From CBDUMN01 sp965368335 (GTDB lineage: Bacteria > Pseudomonadota > Alphaproteobacteria > Rhodospirillales > JAPHRK01): DNA of 54,288 bases. Of this stretch, positions 24,238 through 32,607 are shown one piece after another. The DNA lies in the NCBI GenBank assembly GCA_965368335.1, contig CBDUMN010000012.1, forward strand, positions 1 through 54,288, given 5' to 3'. The translations under genes were made by a program, and so were the position numbers. The notes beneath the pieces were generated by a model, which did no database searches, had not been told where the DNA came from, and saw nothing but the letters and a program-made list of their open reading frames with translations. Within the stretch, counting starts at the first letter, position 1. Each line of letters begins with the position of its first letter.

Positions 24238-25230
24238 ATGACCGAAGAACACCCTTTCGCCCAATATGTCCGCATCATCGGCAAGGGCCCGCATTTATCG
24301 CGCCCTTTAACCCGCGAAGAAACTCAAGACGCGGTCCGCATGATCATGCAGGGCGAAGTCGAGCCCATCCAACTGGGAGCTTTTCTCTGCCTTCTGCGGG
24401 TCCGCACCGAAGTGCCTGAAGAGGCGGCCGGTTTTATCGATGCTGTTCGCGAGACCCTTGAGGCGCCCGAAGGGGTCAAGGTTGATCTGGACTGGCCGAG
24501 CTATGCCGGAAAAAAACGCCAGCTTCCCTGGTTTATTCTCTCTGCCCTTCTGTTGGCAAGCAACGGCATCAAGGTTTTCATGCATGGGGCGGAAGGCCAT
24601 ACACCGGGTCGGATATACGCCCGCGACGTGATGAAGCTGTTCAATATCGAAGAGGCGAAAACCTTTTCTGAAGCCGCCGAGCAGATGGAAGCCCGCAACT
24701 TCGCCTTTATGCCGCTTGAATATCTCTCCCCACACCTCAACGAAATCATGGCCCTGAAATCGGTGCTCGGTCTGCGATCGCCGGTTAACACCTTCGCCCG
24801 AATGCTCAACCCGTTTAAAGCGCCTTGTGAAATTCAGGGAATTTTCCATCCCAACTACAAAGACGTCCACCGGGGCGGCGGAAAACTTCTCGGCCAACCC
24901 CATATCGCCGTGCTCAAAGGCGAAGGCGGCGAGGCTGAACGACGGCCCGCCAAACCCGCTCAGGTCCAATGGCTCAACGAGGGCAAAATCAGCGAAGAAG
25001 AATGGCCCCCGATGATTGATGAGGCCGACGCCGCACACGACCAGGAAATGAACCCCGACCATCTGGCCGCCCTCTGGACCGGCACGATGGACAGCATCTA
25101 TGGTGAAGCCGCTGTGGTCGGCACAGCAGCCGTGGCGCTGAAACTATTGGGTAAGGTCGAAACCATCGACGTCGCCCAAGCCCTGGCGGCGACCATGTGG
25201 GCCGAGCGGGACAAAGGCCTTCTCGCCTAA
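24238..25230 (+). CDS. TrpD2-like (anthranilate phosphoribosyltransferase family) protein of the dsr locus
   Basis: 330-residue protein of the glycosyltransferase family 3 / TrpD2 (YbiB) type. The N-terminal helical region has LTREETQDAVRMIMQGEV and QLGAFLCLLRVRTEVPEEAAG, as in TrpD relatives, but the GTGGD phosphate-binding loop and KHGN motif of true TrpD are not evident (here KVFMHGAEGHTPGR). It is therefore unlikely to make tryptophan. I chose the ATG at 24238, after GAGGA; the upstream extension covers the terminator hairpin. I recall glycosyltransferase-like genes in dsr clusters of related bacteria. It overlaps dsrN by one base (TAATG), so the two are translationally coupled. The reaction is unknown; a role in siroheme or nucleotide handling is speculation. 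Confidence 0.75.
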   Translation: MTEEHPFAQYVRIIGKGPHLSRPLTREETQDAVRMIMQGEVEPIQLGAFLCLLRVRTEVPEEAAGFIDAVRETLEAPEGVKVDLDWPSYAGKKRQLPWFILSALLLASNGIKVFMHGAEGHTPGRIYARDVMKLFNIEEAKTFSEAAEQMEARNFAFMPLEYLSPHLNEIMALKSVLGLRSPVNTFARMLNPFKAPCEIQGIFHPNYKDVHRGGGKLLGQPHIAVLKGEGGEAERRPAKPAQVQWLNEGKISEEEWPPMIDEADAAHDQEMNPDHLAALWTGTMDSIYGEAAVVGTAAVALKLLGKVETIDVAQALAATMWAERDKGLLA

Positions 25231-26621
25231 TGGCCCACCTGCTGATTTCCGCCGCCCATAAATCGTCGGGCAAAACCACGGTTTCCCTCGGTCTCTGCCG
25301 GGCGTTGAAGCGTAAAGGACTGGCGGTTCAACCCTTCAAAAAAGGGCCGGACTATATTGATCCTATGTGGCTTGAGGCCGCCTCCGGGCGGGCCTGCCGC
25401 AACCTCGACTACTACACTATGACCGAGGAAGAGATCGCCACCTGCTTCGCCGTTCACCGAAAAGACGCCGATATTTCGATTATCGAAGGAAACAAAGGGC
25501 TCTACGACGGCTTACACCTGGACGGCTCCAACTCCAACGCCGCTTTGGCCAAGATGCTCGGCGCGCCGGTGGTGCTCGTGATCGACGCCCGCGGCATGAC
25601 CCGAGGTATCGCACCCTTGATTCTCGGCTATCAAGCTTTTGAGCCGGACATCAATATCGCCGGCGTAATCCTCAATAAAATCGGTGGACGGCGGCATGAA
25701 GCCAAGCTGCGCTCGATCATAGAACACTATACCGACGTCCCCTTAATCGGCGCGGTGCAGCGTTCGCCAAATATGGAAATTCTCGAGCGTCACCTGGGCT
25801 TGGTGCCAAGCAACGAAGAAGGCCAGTCGGACACCCTGATCGACAGCATCGCCGACGGACTGCAAAACCAAGTAGACTTGGACGCCTTGATCGCCATCGG
25901 CCAAAAAGGCCGGTTTGATTTTGCTCCGTCCAGACTCGCACTTTCCATCAAACCTGAAACGCCGCTCAAAGTGGGAATCGCCAGAGATTCGGCCTTCGGA
26001 TTTTATTATGCCAGCGATCTGGAAGCCTTGAGCGCCGCCGGAGCGGAATTGGTGCCCATCGACACGATGCATGACAGAACCTTACCGGAGCTCGATGGCC
26101 TGTTCATTGGCGGTGGGTTCCCCGAAACCCATGCCATCGCGCTCGAAGGCAATGCCGCCCTACGCTACGCGATTCGTGAAGCCGTTGAGGGTGGTTTGCC
26201 AACCTATGCAGAATGCGGTGGCCTCATGTATCTCTGCCGCACCCTCACCTGGGACGGCGTCGCCTGCGAGATGACCGGCGTGATCCCGGCTGACGTCACC
26301 CTGCACGAGAGTCCTCAGGGGCGCGGATACGTTCGCCTTAAGGAAACCGGAGAAGCTCCCTGGCCTAAACTCGACGGCAAAGGGGGAAAAGGATTTGAGT
26401 TTCCAGCCCACGAGTTCCATTACTCGCGTTTGGAGAACCTTCCGAGCGACACGGTCTTTGCCTACGAAGTCACACGCGGCACAGGAATCGACGGAAAGCA
26501 TGACGGCATTGTTTACAAGAACATGCTGGCAAGCTATTCCCATCTCCGGGATGCGGAAAGTCATCATTGGGCCGACAGGTTTATGACGCTCGTCCGCTCC
26601 CACAAAAAACGACCAACCTAA
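25230..26621 (+). CDS. dsrN: DsrN, cobyrinate a,c-diamide synthase-like siroheme amidase
   Basis: 463-residue CobB/CbiA family enzyme. It uses glutamine and ATP to amidate a tetrapyrrole side chain; in dsr operons it makes siroheme amide for DsrAB. The N-terminal P-loop is SAAHKSSGKTT and KKGPDYIDP follows near residue 43, typical of CbiA. The C-terminal class I glutaminase has FIGGGFPE, nucleophile Cys in YAECGGLMYL and the catalytic His in FPAHEFHYSR. The ATG overlaps the stop of the previous gene (TAATG). Followed by siroheme biosynthesis genes. Confidence 0.93.
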   Translation: MAHLLISAAHKSSGKTTVSLGLCRALKRKGLAVQPFKKGPDYIDPMWLEAASGRACRNLDYYTMTEEEIATCFAVHRKDADISIIEGNKGLYDGLHLDGSNSNAALAKMLGAPVVLVIDARGMTRGIAPLILGYQAFEPDINIAGVILNKIGGRRHEAKLRSIIEHYTDVPLIGAVQRSPNMEILERHLGLVPSNEEGQSDTLIDSIADGLQNQVDLDALIAIGQKGRFDFAPSRLALSIKPETPLKVGIARDSAFGFYYASDLEALSAAGAELVPIDTMHDRTLPELDGLFIGGGFPETHAIALEGNAALRYAIREAVEGGLPTYAECGGLMYLCRTLTWDGVACEMTGVIPADVTLHESPQGRGYVRLKETGEAPWPKLDGKGGKGFEFPAHEFHYSRLENLPSDTVFAYEVTRGTGIDGKHDGIVYKNMLASYSHLRDAESHHWADRFMTLVRSHKKRPT

Positions 26622-26643
26622 AGAAAACCGCGTGAAAGAGGCC

Positions 26644-27351
26644 ATGGCCGGACGTATTTATCTCATTGGAGCAGGACCGGGCGACCCGGAACTGCTGACC
26701 GCCAAAGGCCATCGCATCCTTACCTCCTGCGATGCGGTTTATTACGACAAGAGCGTTTCCGCCCCTATTCTCAAGCTCGCTCCCAAGGCGGCCAAACGTA
26801 TTTCGCTTGAAGGTCTCAACCGACCTGATGCCGCCGACTCCATCGCCGAAATGGCTGAAAATACTCAAACCATCGCCATTCTAAAGGCGGGAGACGCCTT
26901 TTCCTTTGGTGACTTGAGCGCCGAGGCTCTGGCGCTGAGCGAACGGGGCCTGACGTTCGATATCATCCCAGGCATCAGCATTCCCGCCGGACTTGGCGCA
27001 GCGGCCGGACTGCCGCTAACCCACCGGGGTGACGCGCGGGGAGTCCGTTTCCTCCGTCTGGAAAAAGAGTTTGGCAATCTCGACTGGGAAGGCATGGCCG
27101 ATCCGGAATGCTCCCTGGCCGTTTACGGCGAATTGAATCGACTTGACGACTTCGCCCAAAACCTCCTTAACGCGGGCCTATCGAAGAACATGCCAACCGC
27201 TTTGTTTGAGGACGCCCCCCGCTCGCGCCGGACAACTCTCTGGATGCTCGCCCAACGCGGTGCGGGCAAACAAACCCGGCTTGCCGTCATTGGCAAGGTC
27301 GCCAACGTGGCGGAAATTCTGGAAAGCTGCATTCCGCTGAAAGACGGCTGA
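26644..27351 (+). CDS. Divergent uroporphyrinogen-III C-methyltransferase (SUMT/CobA family)
   Basis: 236-residue SAM-dependent tetrapyrrole methylase. It is expected to convert uroporphyrinogen III towards precorrin-2, the first step to siroheme. The N-terminal IYLIGAGPGDPELLTAKG is canonical, as are PGIS and GLPLTHR. Other motifs deviate: the SAM-binding GGDPFVFGRGGEE is AGDAFSFGDLSAE, and the GKR-x-HH segment after the first domain is missing. The protein is also shorter than usual (about 250-280). The ATG at 26644 is preferred over the GTG at 26632. The context between dsrN and a CbiX chelatase supports a siroheme role, but the altered motifs leave open a different or lost activity. Confidence 0.78.
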   Translation: MAGRIYLIGAGPGDPELLTAKGHRILTSCDAVYYDKSVSAPILKLAPKAAKRISLEGLNRPDAADSIAEMAENTQTIAILKAGDAFSFGDLSAEALALSERGLTFDIIPGISIPAGLGAAAGLPLTHRGDARGVRFLRLEKEFGNLDWEGMADPECSLAVYGELNRLDDFAQNLLNAGLSKNMPTALFEDAPRSRRTTLWMLAQRGAGKQTRLAVIGKVANVAEILESCIPLKDG

Positions 27352-27354
27352 TCC

Positions 27355-28179
27355 ATGGCCTCCTCTCTCCCCAAAACGCTAAAGGAAGCTTTCGCCCAAA
27401 CCACGCTTGTTCTGGCGGGGCATGGGTCGAGCCGACACCCAGGGGGAGCCAAAGCAGTCCTGTCCCACACCGAAGCCTTAGAGAAAACAGGGCTTTTCAA
27501 GAAAGTCTTGTGCGCTTTTTGGAAAGAGCCACCTTTTTTAAAAGATCTGCGTGATCGGATTGGAGAAGAAAAGGTCTATATCGTTCCCGTCCTGGCAAGC
27601 CAGGGACAAATCACCGAAACGGTCTTTCCCCGCGAGTTAGGCCTGACGGACAGCAAGACGGATAACTTTGTCCTCTGCGCCCCTGTGGGAATTCATCCGA
27701 AGATTTCCCAATCGGTTGCCGAGCGCGCCCTGGCATTAGCCGAAGCACTTGAGATCAGGCCCTCTGAAACCTCGCTTATTCTGGTTGGCCATGGGAGCGG
27801 CAGCGGTCATCCCGGATCGGCGCTGCAAACCGAAGCAGTGGCAAAGCACGCCCTCAAGCACGGCGCGTTCAAAGAAGTCAAAACCGCCTACCTTGAACAA
27901 GCACCGAGGATTGAAGACTGGGCGACGGAAACCTCCGGCCGGAACGTCATTGTCATTCCATTCATGATCTCCGGCGGCCTTCATGCCGCCCAGGATATCC
28001 CTGAAATTCTCGGCTTCGACCCCAATTCCCCTGACATTGAGGCGCTTTCTCAAGATGCCGAAACGGCTGGACCACTCAAGGCCGAGGGCCGCACACTCTG
28101 GCTCACCCGCCCCGTCGGTTCCGAACCCTTTATGGTCGATTTGATCATTGATCAGGTCATTGAGGCATTTAATACCTAA
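27355..28179 (+). CDS. Two-domain CbiX/SirB-type sirohydrochlorin chelatase
   Basis: 274-residue protein made of two CbiX domains. Each half starts with the GHGS motif (His23 in LAGHGSSRHPG; His146 in LVGHGSGSGHPG). The second metal-handling His is kept only in the C-terminal half (His210 in ISGGLHAAQDIP); the matching N-terminal stretch reads ASQGQITET. So one active site, mainly from the C-terminal half, is likely. It would insert iron (siroheme) or cobalt into sirohydrochlorin. It follows the methyltransferase by three bases and completes a siroheme module behind the dsr genes. The precorrin-2 dehydrogenase step is not encoded in this window. Confidence 0.85.
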   Translation: MASSLPKTLKEAFAQTTLVLAGHGSSRHPGGAKAVLSHTEALEKTGLFKKVLCAFWKEPPFLKDLRDRIGEEKVYIVPVLASQGQITETVFPRELGLTDSKTDNFVLCAPVGIHPKISQSVAERALALAEALEIRPSETSLILVGHGSGSGHPGSALQTEAVAKHALKHGAFKEVKTAYLEQAPRIEDWATETSGRNVIVIPFMISGGLHAAQDIPEILGFDPNSPDIEALSQDAETAGPLKAEGRTLWLTRPVGSEPFMVDLIIDQVIEAFNT

Positions 28180-28182
28180 ACG

Positions 28183-31100
28183 CTAAACGCCCTCGCCCGG
28201 TAGATCGCGCTCCAACGCTCTGCACAGCAGCATATAGAGCTTGCCCACGTCGGCGGTAAGGAAGGTTCCGCCGAGCGTGCCTCCGTGGTCGCTTTCCGCG
28301 GCACGGCGCAAGAGATCGTCGAACTGGGCGATAAACCGGTTGGTATAATCCCGGAAGTCGCTGTCCTGCTCGTATTTATGCTTAATGTTGGGCAGCTTAC
28401 TGCGGTCGCGGTAGCCGACGATCTTGCGGACGAAGACACCTTTATCGCCTTTGGTATAGCGCTTCCAGTCGTCCTCGGTAATGGCGATTTCCATGATCCG
28501 GGTGATATCCACGGCAATGGACTGGAGGCTTTCCTGAATAAGCGTTGCGGTCCGCAGAAAATCTTCTCCTGCGATCCGGTCATGGTGCTCTTTAAGCGCT
28601 TCGGTAAGCCGTGCGGCATCGCGCGAGGCCGAGGCCAGCTCTAGGTTTTGACGCCCAAGGGTCTTGGTCAACTCGTTGCCCTGAACAGAAACCGTGTTGG
28701 CCGCACGGGACAATTCGTCAGTGGTATGACGGACCGAGCGATCCCAAGCCTGGACCTTGCCAATCGCCCTGTCGGAAATACCGTCCACTTCACTGCTACG
28801 CAGCGCCAGAAGATCGCTCAAAGCATTGACCCGATTGATCGCCGCTTCAAAGGTGCTCGACAGATGCTCCATGTGTTGCTTAAGCGAATCGCCCGCCGTA
28901 TCGAGGCGCGAGGCAATTTTTTCGCTCTTCTCACTGGCCTCTTCGGCCTTGGCATCCATAATCTCACCGGTTTGCTTGAACCGAGCCGCCGTGCGTTCGG
29001 AAATGGCCATCGCTTCCTGGGCCCGCTCACCCAGCGCATCGCCGACTTCTTCAAGACGGGCCACCGCATGATTGGAGAGCGTCGAGAGCTCTTCGGACTT
29101 GCCCGAAAGACGGCTTGCCACCTCGGCCACTCTGGCCGCCGTATGGTCGGTGCCTTCGGCAAATTCGTCCATCCGCTCACGCAGCACCGTCCCGGCATCG
29201 TTCAAATGGCCGATGGTCCGCTGCGAAGCGACCTTGAGTTCGGCCAGATTAGCATTAAGCGCAACTGAAACCGCTTCCGCCTTAGCCGAAGCATATTCGG
29301 CGGCAGTCGACATATCCTGGGTCTGGCGTTGCAAGCCATCAGTGGTCAGTGAAATCAGCTTGGCCGCCCGATCAACCGCCATGGACATTTCCCGCGACCG
29401 CTTGTTCAACACATCGCTGGCCTTGGCAAGTTCCTCGGTCGCCGTATCGCCCGCTGCGGCCATGGCTCCGGTTTCCTCACGCAGAACGTCGCCGAAGGAG
29501 CGCACATGCGCCCGGGCATCCTGAGCCGCCATGGTGATTTCCGCCGCCCGCTCGCTCAGCATGCCGCCGATATTGCGCAACCGCTCTTCGGTGCGGTCGG
29601 CCGCTCCCTGCATCTCTGAGACCCTTTCGCCGATGGCGTCCCCCACATCGCTTAAGCGCGCCGCCGCATGGCCGGACGCCACCGCCGCCTCTTGGGAGTG
29701 GCGCAGGATACGGTCACTCATGTCGGAAAGGTTGCCCTGAGCGTCATGGGCAACGGCCGCCAGTTCGCGCGACCGCTCACCCAACTCCTGCTGGACCCGC
29801 CCAATATCACCGACGGCCTGATCGGAGGTGTGCCCCAGTTCCAAACCGCGTTGCTCAAGCGCCAGAGAGGTTTCAGAGAGGCTCTTAATCGCACTTTCGG
29901 CGACTTCCAGCAGAGCCTCCGAACGGGCCGCCAGTTGCTCACCCACCGCCTCGACTTTTTCACTCGCCACACCGGACGCCGTATCAATTTCCTGGGACTG
30001 GCGACGCATGGCGTCACCGACCAGACCGATCAAGGTCGCCGCCCGCTCGGCCGTCACTTTCATATCGGCTGCATTGCGGTGCAGAACGTCAGATGCTTGC
30101 TCCACATGGGCGACAGCTTCTTCGCTGGCGCCGGTCACCGTACCGGCTTCTTCGCTCAAACGGCGAACGATGCCATCAAGACGAATGACGGCGTCTTCCG
30201 AAATATTGGAAAGCTGCTCGGAACGTTCTCGCAGCAATGTGCTGATTCCTTCCAGGCGGCCCGCAGATTTCTCGGCCACATCGCCCAGATAGGCGCTTTG
30301 CCCTTGCATCCCCTTGCTTACGTCATCAATCTTAGCCAGTGCCTGATCGCCACTGCGTATCATACGGGATGTCTCTTCCTGGAGCCTGATACCCATCTCG
30401 GAAAGTTCGGCGGCGGCCCCTTTCCCGGCATCTTCCATATTCACGACCCGAGCCGAAACCACCTCCCCAAGCTCTTCCAGTCGGCCGACAGCCGTATCAG
30501 AGGCATCGTTCATCCGCCAAAGTTCGCCACGCAGCAGATCGCTCTTGGCCTGTACATCGTCGGTGATTCGGTTCAGAACCGCCAATTCACGGTCCAGCGC
30601 CTCGGTGGCGCTATCAATCTTGGCAACCCCGGTCTCAGCGGCCACAGTGACTGCCAGGGCGCTCTTATCAAGGGTTTCAGTCGTCGTCTTAAGATCGCCT
30701 TGGGCCTGAGTAGAGGTTTCGCTCACCATATCGGCGCTGCCCTTCAGGGCCGTCGTCGCATCTTCAAGGTGCATCGTCGAAAGATCGGTCAGACGGCTTA
30801 GGTCATCAGAACGACGCTGCAAATCCTCCGCCGCCGTATCAATCAGACCGCTCGATTTTTCCGCGACCTGTTCAAGCGACGAGGAACTGTCAAGCAAGGC
30901 TTCATCGACCAGAGCCACCCGCTCCAAGGTCGCTTTGGCAATCCGCTCAAGAACAGCCGAACTTGCCGCCAGGGCCTTATTGACTTCCGCCGTTTTGTCG
31001 GAGGTCTTGTCTGAGGCGGCATAAACGTCATCACGCTGCTTGATGAATATATCGTTGACGTTTTGAAGATGCTGGACGGCTTCCTGAGAGGCGGCGATTA

Positions 31101-32391
31101 GGCTCTGGGCTTCGGCTCGAAGGCTTTCGTTGATCGTCTTGACCCGCTCGGAGACCGTGTCCGACGTGGTCGTCAGATGGCGGCTCTGCTGTCCCAGGTC
31201 GACCTCGATCTGTGAGGTCTGGGCGGCAACCAGTTTAGCGATCTTGGTCAGGTCTTCGGCTTGGCGCTTGAGGGTTTCGCCCATCAACTCCGCCTGCATG
31301 GCGGCCCGGTCAGTGCGCTGGCTCAATTCCTCACCATGGCTGCGCATCATTTCCGCCCCGGATTTCACATTCGCCACAGCGGTTTCCGAGGTTTTCAGCA
31401 TATTAGAGGAGCGCTCAGCGAGCAGGGCATCCACTTTCTCAGCTTTCAGCGCCACTTCGCTTGAAACACCATCGAGAGCCTCGGTGCGATTACGCAGATT
31501 GTCCGCCGTATCGCGGGCTCGAGTAGCCGCCTCATCGGCTGCCGCCATCAATTCCTCGCCCCGAACTTTTAGCAACTCGGCAATGCTTTCGGTGCGTGAG
31601 GATGCCTGTTCGGAAACGGTAATCAGATCGTGAGACTGGTGGTGCAGGACATTCCCCGCCTCCCGCGCCCGGGCGATGGCCCGGTCGGAAACCTGAACCA
31701 AGTCTTCCGCTTGGCGCTTCAAGACCTCACTGGCCTCACGGCTTTTAATGTTCGCTTCTTCGGTAATGCGGGTCAGCTCATCGGAACGCTGACGGATCAT
31801 CGCATCGATACTCACCGCCCGTTGAGCGGCGTCCTCGGAAGCATGGGTCAGGTCGCGCGCTTGCTGGCGCAGAGCCTCGGTCATCTCGTTGACACGCTCC
31901 ACTGCGCCGGAGGACGGATAAACCAGCTTTTCCAAATACCATTTGAGCGCCGCAGCTTCCTGCTGCATTTGCCTGCCACGCTCAAGATAAGAAACGACAA
32001 GCCACAACAAAGCCAGGGGCGTCACAATACCGGCCGCCAAGCCGCCGATTTCATGGGGGAAGACCTGACTGAAGGTCTCCCAACCGAAATTCTGCTCGAT
32101 GTAGGTATAAGACGCGACCAACCAGATGGCGCTCAAGATCAATGCGGCGACCGAAAGCAAGCGGTACCGAGCCCAAAAGGGCATCTTCCAGCGTTCGGGC
32201 GCGATGAGCAGGTCTTCAGGCCTTATAGGAGGCAATTCATTGGCTTGAAAATCGTGCGGCGCGGCCTGCCCTCCTCCGCGTTTGGGCATCTCACTCACCG
32301 ATGCGCCGACAGCCTTATCGGCCCCAGACTCGCCCGGTTTCACCATTTTCAGATCGCGGTCGCTCCCCTGCGAACTTTCACCCTTCGCCAT
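28183..32391 (-). CDS. Giant membrane-anchored coiled-coil protein built of 25-residue repeats
   Basis: 1402 residues. A hydrophilic N-terminus (1-72) is followed by two helices (about 78-97 and 115-135), so both ends should be cytoplasmic. From residue 174 to 1269 the protein is an unbroken series of 44 units, 43 of exactly 25 residues and one of 21 (starting LWRMNDAS). The unit consensus is roughly Lxx(R/Q)(S/A)xELxxxSxxAxxRLxxxxDx. A 25-residue unit gives 3.57 residues per turn over seven turns, intermediate between heptad and hendecad packing. A C-terminal domain of about 133 residues (with TEDDWKRYTKGDKGVF and KYEQDSDFRDYTNRF) looks globular. Similar layouts occur in polar scaffold proteins such as Caulobacter TipN, but I cannot show homology. 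It is convergent with the chelatase gene and divergent from the Pro-rich exported protein. Confidence 0.9.
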   Translation of the reverse strand: MAKGESSQGSDRDLKMVKPGESGADKAVGASVSEMPKRGGGQAAPHDFQANELPPIRPEDLLIAPERWKMPFWARYRLLSVAALILSAIWLVASYTYIEQNFGWETFSQVFPHEIGGLAAGIVTPLALLWLVVSYLERGRQMQQEAAALKWYLEKLVYPSSGAVERVNEMTEALRQQARDLTHASEDAAQRAVSIDAMIRQRSDELTRITEEANIKSREASEVLKRQAEDLVQVSDRAIARAREAGNVLHHQSHDLITVSEQASSRTESIAELLKVRGEELMAAADEAATRARDTADNLRNRTEALDGVSSEVALKAEKVDALLAERSSNMLKTSETAVANVKSGAEMMRSHGEELSQRTDRAAMQAELMGETLKRQAEDLTKIAKLVAAQTSQIEVDLGQQSRHLTTTSDTVSERVKTINESLRAEAQSLIAASQEAVQHLQNVNDIFIKQRDDVYAASDKTSDKTAEVNKALAASSAVLERIAKATLERVALVDEALLDSSSSLEQVAEKSSGLIDTAAEDLQRRSDDLSRLTDLSTMHLEDATTALKGSADMVSETSTQAQGDLKTTTETLDKSALAVTVAAETGVAKIDSATEALDRELAVLNRITDDVQAKSDLLRGELWRMNDASDTAVGRLEELGEVVSARVVNMEDAGKGAAAELSEMGIRLQEETSRMIRSGDQALAKIDDVSKGMQGQSAYLGDVAEKSAGRLEGISTLLRERSEQLSNISEDAVIRLDGIVRRLSEEAGTVTGASEEAVAHVEQASDVLHRNAADMKVTAERAATLIGLVGDAMRRQSQEIDTASGVASEKVEAVGEQLAARSEALLEVAESAIKSLSETSLALEQRGLELGHTSDQAVGDIGRVQQELGERSRELAAVAHDAQGNLSDMSDRILRHSQEAAVASGHAAARLSDVGDAIGERVSEMQGAADRTEERLRNIGGMLSERAAEITMAAQDARAHVRSFGDVLREETGAMAAAGDTATEELAKASDVLNKRSREMSMAVDRAAKLISLTTDGLQRQTQDMSTAAEYASAKAEAVSVALNANLAELKVASQRTIGHLNDAGTVLRERMDEFAEGTDHTAARVAEVASRLSGKSEELSTLSNHAVARLEEVGDALGERAQEAMAISERTAARFKQTGEIMDAKAEEASEKSEKIASRLDTAGDSLKQHMEHLSSTFEAAINRVNALSDLLALRSSEVDGISDRAIGKVQAWDRSVRHTTDELSRAANTVSVQGNELTKTLGRQNLELASASRDAARLTEALKEHHDRIAGEDFLRTATLIQESLQSIAVDITRIMEIAITEDDWKRYTKGDKGVFVRKIVGYRDRSKLPNIKHKYEQDSDFRDYTNRFIAQFDDLLRRAAESDHGGTLGGTFLTADVGKLYMLLCRALERDLPGEGV

Positions 32392-32607
32392 ACCCTCGAA
32401 AACCCTTCTGGTTTTGGAAAGCCGCCACTATAGCACCAATTGTCGCCAAAAACAGCCGAACTCCATTGGTCTTCCCTATTTTTTCAGCAACTTACCGGGC
32501 GGTCTTTATGCTTTTCCTTGCCTTACCCTTTCTGCTATGTGGAGGCATGGTGGGTTTGATAAAATGAACACCATGAAATTTTGGCACCGGATGGAACGGA
32601 AAAAGGC

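Noticed and set aside
28183..32391. 75-bp periodicity as a CRISPR-like or DNA tandem repeat
   Set aside because: The periodicity is in protein phase, with low DNA identity between units, and the region is one intact open frame.
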